A stretch of 50,528 nt of DNA. It comes from BRHc4a sp049323915. Lineage in GTDB: Bacteria; Bacillota; Desulfotomaculia; Desulfotomaculales; Desulfocucumaceae. The translations under genes and the position numbers were made by a program. This document shows positions 9,317 to 17,490 of the stretch, in pieces; positions within the stretch are counted from its first letter, which is position 1, and each line of letters starts with the position of its first letter. The stretch is from the NCBI GenBank assembly GCA_049323915.1, contig JBMOPC010000103.1, positions 1 through 50,528 of the forward strand. The letters are read 5' to 3'. The notes below the pieces were generated by a model, which saw nothing but the letters and a program-made list of their open reading frames with translations, had not been told where the DNA came from and made no database searches.

Positions 9317-10141
9317 TTAATTAGAAGCTGCAGATAGCGTGTTTCTTCTTTGGTAGTAACAACTTGCAAATTCGGGCTTCTGGCTGTCTTGATACAGTTT
9401 GCCGATTAAAAACTTGCCTTTTAACTCATCTTCATTCTTGTTTTGCGCAGCTGTCATATTGATTGTTTTCGCTTTAAGTATTTCCAGCACTTTAGCAGGA
9501 TTTGCTTCACCATGGATAACTCTGCCGGCTTGTGTAGGGCACTGCGTTAAAACTTCTACAAAGGCAAATCCCTCATGAGATATGGCTTCTGCTATTGATT
9601 TACTCAGTTGGCGGGGGTGGGCCGTTGTCCAGCGGGCAACGTAGGATGCCCCTGCTGCTTTGGCCAACTCACATGCATCAAAGGGAGTCTCCGTATTGCC
9701 ATAGGGCGAAGTTTTGGTTTTTCCATCAAATGGCGTTGTTGGCGCCATCTGTCCGCCGGTCATGCCATATATCTGGTTGTGAATCATGATAACAGTAATG
9801 TCTATATTTCTTCTTGCACCATGGATAAAATGATTGCCGCCAATCCCCAGACAATCACCATCTCCAGTGAATACAATCACTTTTCTATTCGGGTCGCTCA
9901 TCTTAAGGCCGGTGGCAAAAGGTATTGCGCGGCCATGCAATACATGCAGGGTATCTGCATTAATATAAACCGGTATCCAGCCGGAACAACCTATACCGCC
10001 AACCAATGCAACCCGGTCGATAATATCCAACTGTTCAATTGCTCTAACGGTAGCACTCAATATCATTCCATTACCGCAACCAGGGCACCATAAAAAGGGA
10101 AGCGTAAATTTTCTCAGATATTTTTCTGCTAACGGGTGCAT
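9317..10141 (-). CDS. korB: 2-oxoacid:ferredoxin oxidoreductase, beta (TPP-binding) subunit
   Basis: The 274-residue beta subunit binds thiamine diphosphate. It has LWCPGCGNGMILSA at residues 17-30, then GDGDCLGIGGNHFIHGARRN and IYGMTGGQMAPTTPFDG, the metal/TPP-binding stretch of Kor/Por enzymes. It overlaps the end of korA by 13 bp, so translation is coupled. With the short beta and separate alpha, gamma and delta subunits this is the four-subunit architecture typical of anaerobes. Confidence 0.93.
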   Translation of the reverse strand: MHPLAEKYLRKFTLPFLWCPGCGNGMILSATVRAIEQLDIIDRVALVGGIGCSGWIPVYINADTLHVLHGRAIPFATGLKMSDPNRKVIVFTGDGDCLGIGGNHFIHGARRNIDITVIMIHNQIYGMTGGQMAPTTPFDGKTKTSPYGNTETPFDACELAKAAGASYVARWTTAHPRQLSKSIAEAISHEGFAFVEVLTQCPTQAGRVIHGEANPAKVLEILKAKTINMTAAQNKNEDELKGKFLIGKLYQDSQKPEFASCYYQRRNTLSAASN

Positions 10142-11289
10142 GAATTTGCCCTCCTTTCAATTTCCGCCATAATTTCCCCGGGAGTATGCAGCAGTCCACC
10201 AAGTTTGGGAAGAGAAACCACTTCCACCTTGGACCCGATTGCACGCTTTACCTCGTTAACCATCCTCCCTATATTCAACTCCGGCAATATTATGGTACGA
10301 ACCTGTGCGGCCAACTCGACAATTTTCTCATCCGGGAAAGGCCAAATAGTGCGGATTTTCACGTAGCCTGCTTTAATGCCTTTCTCCCTGGCCTCTTTGA
10401 CCGCCCTTAAAGCCGGCCGCGAGGGGCTGCCAAAACTGATAACCAGTATTTCAGCGTCATCAACAAAAGTCGTTTCGATATCGATTAATTGTTTTGCATG
10501 ATCAGTTATTTTTTTGCACAGCCGCTCAGTCAGCCTGGCACATACTTCCGGTAAATGAGCCGCACGATTGCCGTCTTCGTCGTGAAGCTGGCCGTCTATT
10601 AAAAGTTTGTATCCCTCGTTAAATGCAGGCATTCCGTCAAGCAATCCATCAGCCCCTGCCCTATAGGGCTTGTAGTTTTCTTTTACCAACGGCTTTTTTC
10701 TTTCTACGGGTTTTAAATCGCAGGTAATTCTAACTTTTTCCCGGGTATGTCCGACAATTTCATCGGAAAGAACATAAACAGGCACGCGGTATTTTTCAGC
10801 CAGGACAAAAGCTTTATACGTCAAATCAAATGCTTCCTGACATGACGAAGGCATCAGGGCAATAATCTCATAGTCGCCGTGGGAGCCGTATTTGGCCTGG
10901 TATATGTCCTGCTGGCCCGGCGCCGTAGGCATCCCTGTTGACGGGCCGCCGCGCATAACGTTAATGATTACGATGGGTGCTTCAACAACCGCGGCGTAGC
11001 CAACTCCCTCCTGTTTTAGACTGATACCCGGCCCTGAAGAAGCTGTACATGCCTTCATGCCGCCAAAAGAAGCACCTATCGCTGCACAAATACTCGCTAT
11101 CTCATCTTCCATTTGAAGGAAAACACCATTTACCAGTGGCAGTTTTTGAGCCATTGTTTCCGCTATCTCGGAAGCAGGGGTAATCGGATATCCGGCAAAG
11201 AACCTGCACCCGGCGGCAATGGCCGCCTCCACTATGGCCTCGTTTCCTTGAAGAATCTTGATTTCTTCTCTGCAAGCTACTTGTTCCAT
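10129..11289 (-). CDS. korA: 2-oxoacid:ferredoxin oxidoreductase, alpha subunit
   Basis: The alpha subunit holds the pyrimidine-binding domain of the oxoacid oxidoreductase. Visible are ILQGNEAIVEAAIAAGC, FAGYPITPASEIAE, MEDEIASICAAIGASFGG and TASSGPGISL, followed by the C-terminal transketolase-like domain. Two in-frame starts both have ribosome binding sites. ATG 11289 has AAGGAGG at ideal distance and yields a 386-residue protein of normal length; ATG 11355 has GGAGGG close upstream and would add 22 residues beginning MVNEVCEK. I chose the shorter. It is the first gene of the kor-suc-TRAP operon, 161 bp after the IclR gene. Confidence 0.92.
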   Translation of the reverse strand: MEQVACREEIKILQGNEAIVEAAIAAGCRFFAGYPITPASEIAETMAQKLPLVNGVFLQMEDEIASICAAIGASFGGMKACTASSGPGISLKQEGVGYAAVVEAPIVIINVMRGGPSTGMPTAPGQQDIYQAKYGSHGDYEIIALMPSSCQEAFDLTYKAFVLAEKYRVPVYVLSDEIVGHTREKVRITCDLKPVERKKPLVKENYKPYRAGADGLLDGMPAFNEGYKLLIDGQLHDEDGNRAAHLPEVCARLTERLCKKITDHAKQLIDIETTFVDDAEILVISFGSPSRPALRAVKEAREKGIKAGYVKIRTIWPFPDEKIVELAAQVRTIILPELNIGRMVNEVKRAIGSKVEVVSLPKLGGLLHTPGEIMAEIERRANSCTR

Positions 11290-11450
11290 ACTTAACCTCC
11301 TTGTGTCATCTACTTTTTCGTTTGTGAAGTTTTTTTCACATACTTCATTAACCATATTCCCTCCGGTTCATCACACCTTTTTTCACCATCTTTATTCGGA
11401 CAATGCGGTATGAGGTATGACCTATAAAAATAAAAAAATTAGTTGATTAA

Positions 11451-12212
11451 TTATTTTAATATACCACTTATATTTTTGGTTAACTGTATTCCCGCTCTCT
11501 TGACGCACTCTATCTTCTGCGGCAGTTCTTCCCCGGAAAAACGGCTTTCTGGACCAACAATTCCGATGGACGCCACTACTTGTCCCTTAAAATCGAACAC
11601 AGGAGAGGCAATTGATCCTGTTCCGGGAGTAACTTCTCCGTAACTGATGGCATAGCCGTTATTTCTTATTTGCTCCATTTCTTCCATTATGCTGCCTTTA
11701 TCCCAGTTGACACCTTTTCTTGTGTATTTTTCTTGAATCTTGTTGACTATCCTATTAATTTCATCGGAAGGCAGGTAAGCTAAAATAACCTTTTTTAATG
11801 CCCCCCGGGTCAAAGGAGTCCTCATACCGATGGGCTGTGCCAGCCTCAGATGGTGAACAGTATCTATTTTGTCTATTAATACACCCTCACAATCATCTTG
11901 AACAGTAAGATGAACCGTTTCCTGGGTTTTTTCCGCCAGGTCTTTTAAGAAAGGTTTTGCAGATTCAACTATTGAAAGGTTTTCCCTGGCTATAAACCCC
12001 AATTCTATCAACATCAGTCCCAACCGGAATTTTTTTGTATTATCATTCTGTACTACCATTCCCTGTTTTTTTAATTCGAGGAGAATCCTGTGCACTGTTC
12101 CCACAGGCAGCCCCGCGCGGCGGGCCACTTCAGTTGCGCTCCATTCCTTGACGTTCCCTTCAGGAACCAGCAATCTAAGAATTGTTACAGCTTTTTGAAG
12201 AACATTTATCAT
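11451..12212 (-). CDS. IclR-family transcriptional regulator of the kor-suc-TRAP operon
   Basis: The 253-residue regulator has an N-terminal winged helix (residues about 5-65, with SATEVARRAGLPVGTVHRIL as recognition region) and a C-terminal GAF-like effector domain, including LRLAQPIGMRTPLTRGALKK. IclR proteins bind small carboxylates, which suits control of a hydroxyacid/oxoacid pathway. The gene is upstream of and parallel to korA. Its promoter region carries two palindromes spaced 20 bp, probably its own operators. The effector is unknown. Confidence 0.92.
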   Translation of the reverse strand: MINVLQKAVTILRLLVPEGNVKEWSATEVARRAGLPVGTVHRILLELKKQGMVVQNDNTKKFRLGLMLIELGFIARENLSIVESAKPFLKDLAEKTQETVHLTVQDDCEGVLIDKIDTVHHLRLAQPIGMRTPLTRGALKKVILAYLPSDEINRIVNKIQEKYTRKGVNWDKGSIMEEMEQIRNNGYAISYGEVTPGTGSIASPVFDFKGQVVASIGIVGPESRFSGEELPQKIECVKRAGIQLTKNISGILK

Positions 12213-12309
12213 AAACTTCTACCCCAATGTTTTTCAAAATAATTAAAAAGGACAACCTGTAAATTCAAGGGTTATTTGATTTTGCTGTTATATTTGTTCT
12301 AACTTATAT

Positions 12310-12347
12310 ATCTCACATTGTGAGATAATATCTCATATTGTGTGAAT
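12310..12347. promoter_or_regulatory. Tandem palindromic operators, probably for the IclR regulator
   Basis: A perfect palindrome ATCTCAC-ATT-GTGAGAT spans 12310-12326. A near copy, ATCTCAT-ATT-GTGTGAAT, begins exactly 20 bp further at 12330. They lie just downstream of the -10 box of the IclR promoter, where a bound repressor would block transcription. Two helical turns between sites places both on one DNA face. Assignment to IclR is inferred from position. Confidence 0.75.
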
Positions 12348-12349
12348 AT

Positions 12350-12378
12350 AATTTAGCACAAATATTCTAACTTGTCAA
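12350..12378 (-). promoter_or_regulatory. Sigma-A-type promoter of the IclR gene
   Basis: On the minus strand a perfect -35 TTGACA (12373-12378) is followed after 17 bp by TAAATT (12350-12355), a 4/6 match to the -10 consensus. The palindromic operators begin directly downstream, overlapping the expected transcription start. Confidence 0.6.
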
Positions 12379-12399
12379 TCATTGACGATTTTTTTTGGA

Positions 12400-12424
12400 A
12401 AATAAAAACGCCGGCTTAACCGGC
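12400..12424 (-). terminator. Rho-independent terminator
   Basis: On the minus strand GCCGG-TTAAG-CCGGC is followed by GTTTTTATTTT. It would end transcripts from the acyl-CoA synthetase remnant and insulate the IclR promoter. Confidence 0.75.
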
Positions 12425-12499
12425 ACTCAGATTCCTGGCGCAATAACTGTCCCTTATTTTCTGAATTCCCATGGCTGACGACTGATAGCTAATGGCTGC

Positions 12500-13075
12500 C
12501 TAGGACACCTCCATCTTCCTTCTCTCGTCTGCTCTCAGCTCCCGTCTGAGCAGCTTGCCTACCCTGGACTTGTGCAGCATATCCCGGAACTCTATGTACT
12601 GCGGGACCTCGTAGGGCGCCAGCCTCTCCCGGCAGAACCTGATCAGGTCGTAGGCAGTGACTCCCCTGACATCCTCTTTCATCACCACGAAGGCCTTAAT
12701 TCTTTCTCTCACCCTGTCGTCGGGGACCTCCACGGCGCAGGAAGCTATCACCGCCGGGTGCTCCTGCAGCACTGATTCGATCTTGGAGGCCGCCATCCGG
12801 TATCCCTTGTGCTTGATGATATCCGCGGAACGGTCCACAAAATACAGCCACCCGTTTTCGTCAATGCGCACCAGGTCTCCCACCCGGCACCACAGACTGC
12901 CGTCTATCTGGACAAAATGCCTGGCGGTCTCCTCGGGCTTGTTCCAGTAGCCCCTGACCATGTGTTCAGAGGAAACCAGCAGCTCTCCCGGGTCACCCCC
13001 GCCGGCACCTCCTCCAGGGCATCCGGGTTGACCACCTTGAGGCAAGCAAGGACGGTTCGTTCAGGGGTCAATCGG
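12500..13075 (-). pseudogene. AMP-forming acyl-CoA synthetase, C-terminal remnant with frameshift
   Basis: This is the last third of an acyl-adenylate-forming ligase. The frame 12500-13045 reads GDPGELLVSSEHMVRGYWN, then GDLVRIDENGWLYFVDRSAD, the hinge region DIIKHKGYRM, and SRVGKLLRREL with the family's C-terminal lysine. The upstream family segment VVNPDALEEVPAG continues in another frame (within 12904-13218), so there is a frameshift near 13000. The catalytic N-terminal domain of about 350 residues is missing. The GC-rich codon use differs from the neighbouring kor-suc island. Confidence 0.8.
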
Positions 13076-13338
13076 AAGTTTGCGCGTAAAAAGAGCTCAA
13101 ACACTGAGTTTTCACTGCATGTTTGAGCCCTGATAATACTTTGCGCCGGGCTACGGTTATGGGGATTCAATTTTTTGATATTGGCTTTTGGCATCCGATC
13201 GTTCCTGTTTTTTTGCACACTGGGGGCTTTTTTCTATTGGTGAGGGGCATAAAAACCAGGAGCCGGCTTGATTTGAGCATACCTTCCCCCTCCCCACCAA
13301 AGGGGCTCTTTAAAATATGTATTAAATTTCAGCGACCA

Positions 13339-13590
13339 TCACGGTGAAGGCCCTGAGGATAACGAATACGCTGCCCGCATTTTACCTTCTCCGCATACCG
13401 GGCACACCGTTACATCCCTGCCCAAAAGAATACAAAGAACCTCAATGGTCTTTAGACCTTCAAATTTGGGCTTGTAAGTAGGACTACAGGTTAGTTTTCT
13501 GCACAGCCTAAGCTTTGTTTTTTTGTTTCGGTTTGCAAGCAGTCCATAATGCCTGATTTTGACAAAACCTTTTGGAAGTACATGCATCTA
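13339..13590 (-). pseudogene. IS91-family (Y2) transposase, C-terminal remnant
   Basis: An 82-codon frame contains GFVKIRHYGLLANRNKKTKL and VCPVCGEGKM, which match the conserved C-terminal part of IS91/IS801-type rolling-circle transposases (RIRHYG.LAN followed by CP.CG.G.M). The tyrosine/HUH catalytic part and zinc finger are missing and the sequence upstream falls into other frames. It marks an old insertion in the decay zone. Confidence 0.65.
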
Positions 13591-13633
13591 AAACATGTAT
13601 TTGTCTCTTCTTACATGGTATAATCATAAAAGT

Positions 13634-13703
13634 AAAAAGTATGTTCCTTTCTGGGTTGTTTGGTTTGGCGATTAAACAATACCACAAAAAGGACATACTT
13701 TTT
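13634..13703. repeat. 70-bp imperfect inverted repeat (long hairpin)
   Basis: The left arm begins AAAAAGTATGTTCCTTTCTG and the right arm is its near-perfect complement, about 28 bp each with small bulges, around a 12-base loop (13662-13673). It lies next to the IS91-like remnant in sequence without a clear gene. It could be a small palindromic element or the end of a mobile element. A short T-run ends it on the plus strand, but the arms are AT-rich, so I do not call it a terminator. Confidence 0.65.
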
Positions 13704-13848
13704 CATTTTCTACGAAATTTTTCCGGTCAACTGTCTAAGGCCATCGCGGAGCGATTTCGTTCTTCTTGGCTTGCTAATAAATATAATTGATATACTCATT
13801 TCTCGCCCTTTGCGGCTGTATACTATATCTTCTACAAATACCCCTTCC

Positions 13849-13867
13849 CAGGTTATAATATAACCTG
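13849..13867. repeat. Isolated 19-bp palindrome
   Basis: CAGGTTAT and ATAACCTG arms surround a 3-base centre. No intact gene flanks it. It resembles an orphan operator left in decayed sequence. Confidence 0.4.
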
Positions 13868-14312
13868 CACCTAATTCCATATTTTACCTGGCATAACAAG
13901 AACCGTCCCTACTTGCTCCCAGACGGGATGCTGTCCAGCCTTATCATGTTCCCGGTGCAGCCCCGCCGGTAATATACACGTACCACATGCGGGGTGGATG
14001 TCAAGACCGCCGCCGGGCCTCGGAAATAACACTAAGGTTAAGCAAAAGAAGGGAGGAAACTGTAGCTTAAAATTTTAAAAAACGTCTTGACAATGGGGAG
14101 CACTACATCCCTGGCCGCCACCACTTTCTTGTACACGACGGAGTCTTTAACGGCGAAGCGAACAAGAGCTTCGGCCAGCCGACCCGGTATATCTCGCCGA
14201 AGTGATTGTACGGCCTGATGGCAGGCTGCTGGGAGCCTGTCCGAATAAAGCGTAAATTTCAAGCGGATAAAATCGGGGTTCCTGCATCCGGCAAGCAGGA
14301 ATCCCGAACAAA

Positions 14313-14466
14313 ATGTCGAATAGGTGGCTTTTACCGAAGATATATCGTCCATATCATCCAAAACAAATACTTTTGTTGCCGCCTGATATGAGAAAGTGTC
14401 TGCCTGAAAACCATCTGGCGCACTTCATCAACGACATAGTGAGCCATCTCGACATAATACGAAAAG
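14313..14466 (+). pseudogene. IS1182-like transposase, N-terminal remnant
   Basis: The short frame reads YRPYHPKQILLLPPDMRKCL then PENHLAHFINDIVSHLDI, the conserved opening of IS1182/DUF772-type DDE transposases (Y.P..P.Q..LLPP..... .P..HLA.F..D.V..LD). The resemblance stops at about 14455 and the frame ends at 14516; the DDE catalytic region is absent. It is an insertion-sequence scrap just upstream of the HD-GYP gene. Confidence 0.65.
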
Positions 14467-14520
14467 GAGTTGAGGGGCTAATCCCGATGAAACTTTATAG
14501 CCATCTAAGGAGATGAGAAA

Positions 14521-14942
14521 GTGGACTTGCTAAATAAAGAGGAAAAATGCCTTGCCGCCTCCCACGCCGCAACCACTGAGGCCTGCGGGGCGGTGGAGGT
14601 TGACACCCAGATCCTCGAGCTTTTGAAGACCAGCCTCGACCGCGTGCTCCGGACGCTGGGCCTGGAAATGGGGGCTGTCTGGCTCCATTCTTACAGGGTG
14701 ACGCACGGCCTGCCGGAAAAGGCAGTCGAGATCAGGCAAGCCGCGCCTCGTCCATTGCCCTGCCGCTTACCGCCGGGGGCCGGACGTTCGGCGCGCTTAA
14801 CATTTACGCTGCTGAGCCGGATGCTTATGCGCCGGACGAAGTCGGGCTGCTGCGTCAACTGGCAGACGACCTGGCGTTCGGGATTCATACCCGGCGCGCC
14901 CGGGCCGCGCTGCGCGAGAGTAATGAGAAGTATAGAATCCTG
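14521..14942 (+). pseudogene. Out-of-frame GAF N-terminus of the HD-GYP protein
   Basis: The frame starting at 14521 (GTG) encodes MDLLNKEEKCLAASHAA followed by a GAF-like start (TLGLEMGAVWLHSYRVTHGL) up to about 14735. From about 14748 the GAF end (SSIALPLTAGGRTFGALNIY) continues in the frame of the next gene, reading without stop into the PAS domain. The two halves are too short for a whole GAF domain, so the locus has a frameshift and probably an internal deletion. It is most simply the broken 5' end of the phosphodiesterase gene. Confidence 0.6.
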
Positions 14943-16871
14943 GTGGAGCAGGCCTCCGCTGGCATTTTCCTGGCCGACGCACAAGGGCGCCTTGTGGAGA
15001 TCAACCCCAGCGGCTGCGCCCTGCTCGGCTATACGCACGATGAGATGCTGCAACTCAGCATTCGGGATTTGGTTCCGCCGGAGGACCTGATTGACAAGCC
15101 CATCCGCCTTGACGAGGTGCGGGCCGGGAAAGCCCTTCGCATCAAACGGCGGCTGAGGCGCAAAGACGGGTCCCCCGTGCCGGTCGAGATCAGCGCCAAA
15201 ATGCTGAACAACGGGCTGTTGCTGGGCATCATCCGCGACGAAACCGAGCGCGAGCAAATGGATGAGGAAATCCGCCGCCAGGCCGCCCGCGCCGAGGCGC
15301 TGTTGCGCATCGCCTCACGCCTGAACGCCCAGATCAACCTGGACCAGGTGCTAAAGGTTGTTTGCAAGGAAACCCGCGCCGCACTCCACCTTCCTGTGGC
15401 AGCCGTCCTGCTGTACGACGACCGGCGCGAAACGCTCAGCCTGGCCGCCGAATCGGGCTTGCCACCGGAACTGGCCGAGCGGATGAGGCCGCTTCCGCGG
15501 GCCCTTTACGAAGAGTTCGTCCCACAGATGAACCCGGTAGTCGTGATTTCAGACCTCCGGTCCTTCCCTGACCGGCATATGGCGGATTTGTGCCTCGATT
15601 ACAACCTCCGCACCGGTGTTGGCCTGAAAATGCAGCGGGAAGGTGACTTTATCGGTGTTATAATCCTCATGGCCGCAGGCGAAGTGCGCCACTTTGCCGC
15701 CGAAGAGCTGGCGCTGCTGCAGGGCCTGGCGGATCACGGCGCCCAGGCCATTATCAACTCCCGGTTGTTTGACGAGACGCGGCGCCGCCTGAAGCTCGTG
15801 CACGCCCTGCGGAACATCGACCTGGCCATAACGGGGAGTCTCGATCTGCGCGTCACCTTCAGCGTGGCACTGGACGAGATAACCGCCCAGTTGGGTATGG
15901 ACGCTGCCGCCATCATGATCCTCGACCTGCACACCCAGACAATGGAGTACGCCGCCTGGCGCGGCTTTCGCACGGGGGCTCTCCGGCGCCTCCGCCTGCG
16001 CCTTGGCGAGGGCTACGCGGGCCGCGCCGCCCTCGAACGCCGCAACATGCACATTCCCCTTCTGCCCGAGACAGCGCGCGACTCGGTCCAGGCCGCGCTT
16101 CTGGCGGACGAAGGCTTCGTCACATACTACGCGGTGCCCCTCATCGCCAAAGGGCAGATCCAGGGTGTACTGGAAGTCTGCCATCGGTCGCCCATTGAAC
16201 ATAACGGGGAGTGGCTGCAGTTTCTGGAGACCATGGCCGGACAGGCAGCCATTGCCATTGACAACATTGCTCTGTTCGACCAGCTGCAGCGCTCCCACAT
16301 AGACCTGCTCCTGGCTTACGATGCCACCATCGAGGGCTGGTCACGCGCCCTCGACATGCGGGACAAGGAAACCGAAGGTCACAGCCAGCGCGTCACAGAG
16401 ATGACCCTGCGCATGGCCCGGGCGCTGGGAGTGAAAAAAGAAGAACTGGTGCACGTCCGCAGAGGAGCCCTGCTGCACGACATAGGAAAGTTGGGCGTTC
16501 CCGACGGCATCCTGCTGAAGCCCGGGCCGCTTACCCCGGAAGAGTGGGAGATCATGCGCCGGCATCCGCAGTACGCCTACGAGATGCTCTCTCCCATCGC
16601 CTACCTGATCCCGGCGCTGGACATCCCTTACTACCACCACGAGAAGTGGGACGGCACGGGCTATCCGCGGGGACTGAAGGGCGAACTGATCCCGCTGGCG
16701 GCGCGCATCTTCGCTATAGTTGACGTGTGGGACGCCTTGAGTTCGGACCGTCCCTACCGGCCGGCCTGGCCGCCGGAAAAGGTGCACGCCTATCTGAAGG
16801 ACGAGGCGGGCAAGCACTTCGACCCGCAGGTGGTGGATGTGTTCCTGAAGATCCTGGCAGAAGAAGGATGA
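14943..16871 (+). CDS. PAS-GAF-GAF-HD-GYP cyclic-di-GMP phosphodiesterase (5' end disrupted)
   Basis: The 642-codon frame has a PAS domain (about 1-105, NPSGCALLGY at 21-30), GAF domains at about 120-275 and 285-440, and a C-terminal HD-GYP domain. HD-GYP features are ALLHDIGKLGVPDGILLKPG (HD at 512-513) and HHEKWDGTGYP (565-575), so the metal site looks intact and hydrolysis of c-di-GMP is likely. GTG 14943 is only a convenient start: the coding resemblance continues upstream in frame into a GAF end, and the natural N-terminus is in another frame. Whether an active truncated protein is made is uncertain. GC-rich codon use sets it apart from flanking DNA. Confidence 0.82.
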   Translation: MEQASAGIFLADAQGRLVEINPSGCALLGYTHDEMLQLSIRDLVPPEDLIDKPIRLDEVRAGKALRIKRRLRRKDGSPVPVEISAKMLNNGLLLGIIRDETEREQMDEEIRRQAARAEALLRIASRLNAQINLDQVLKVVCKETRAALHLPVAAVLLYDDRRETLSLAAESGLPPELAERMRPLPRALYEEFVPQMNPVVVISDLRSFPDRHMADLCLDYNLRTGVGLKMQREGDFIGVIILMAAGEVRHFAAEELALLQGLADHGAQAIINSRLFDETRRRLKLVHALRNIDLAITGSLDLRVTFSVALDEITAQLGMDAAAIMILDLHTQTMEYAAWRGFRTGALRRLRLRLGEGYAGRAALERRNMHIPLLPETARDSVQAALLADEGFVTYYAVPLIAKGQIQGVLEVCHRSPIEHNGEWLQFLETMAGQAAIAIDNIALFDQLQRSHIDLLLAYDATIEGWSRALDMRDKETEGHSQRVTEMTLRMARALGVKKEELVHVRRGALLHDIGKLGVPDGILLKPGPLTPEEWEIMRRHPQYAYEMLSPIAYLIPALDIPYYHHEKWDGTGYPRGLKGELIPLAARIFAIVDVWDALSSDRPYRPAWPPEKVHAYLKDEAGKHFDPQVVDVFLKILAEEG

Positions 16872-17490
16872 CAGAATCCAGCCCGCCGCACTACCATTTC
16901 GCTTTTTGTATAGATTTATCTAAAGGGGTTTACACAATTTATCATGCAGACCCGGTCGGGCAGTCCATGCCGGCCTTGAGTATCACCTCTGGCAGAAGCT
17001 GTTCATCGGCACTGGGGCACCCTTAGGTGATGTCCTGGATGTGTTCAGCGATGCCTTTGAGAAAGAACGCCCCGAGGCCCGGTGGGACGAGGACCCAGGC
17101 AAAGCCAAGGACGACGGCGCTGCCCTTCTAAGGCTGTACTTGAGGAAGCGGCGCCTAATGTTATTCCGGCAACAGTGGAAATGAAGGTGGCACCTGTACG
17201 TTGAAATGCCACGGGAGGTGCAGCTGAACCTTCTGGCAAGGAAATTATGCTTTGTTCAGCCGCTTTCATCTGCTGGTACTTATTTCCTGCCTCCAAACAG
17301 CCTTTCTTCAATTCGCAGCGCTGCCTTCCGCTGCATGCCGGGAATGACATAGACTTGATAACTCCTTCAGCAATCCAAGCGTCGCCACATCTTTGAAATA
17401 TACAACACTTATTGGATAATTTTTCAAGAATTTATATGCCATAACTAAATCATAATATATATATAATTCTTTAAAGGAGCTGCATAAATA
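16872..17490. other. Intergenic stretch with an unrecognised open remnant
   Basis: No complete gene is supported. A plus-strand frame from about 16940 to 17186 reads EYHLWQKLFIGTGAPLGDVL and DVFSDAFEKERPEARWDEDP, looks protein-like and lacks a start codon. I do not recognise the family. The last 150 bp are AT-rich and lead to the next gene's ribosome binding site. Confidence 0.4.

Noticed and set aside
11290..11450. Riboswitch upstream of korA
   Set aside because: The region is short and I find no conserved stem or known aptamer signature, only AT-rich sequence and a Shine-Dalgarno.
13123..13347. Plus-strand frame of 74 codons between the two remnants
   Set aside because: No ribosome binding site, no recognisable family, and it overlaps the frameshifted acyl-CoA synthetase tail.
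13898..14040. Minus-strand Cys-containing frame (CGTCILPAGLHREHDKAG)
   Set aside because: Two frames look equally plausible, none has a start, and no family is recognisable; probably decayed sequence.
14038..14361. 107-codon minus-strand frame
   Set aside because: It is antisense to the IS1182-like transposase N-terminus, has no ribosome binding site and no family resemblance.
15549..16298. 249-codon minus-strand frame
   Set aside because: Shadow of the GAF domains of the HD-GYP protein; no start signal or protein-like motifs.
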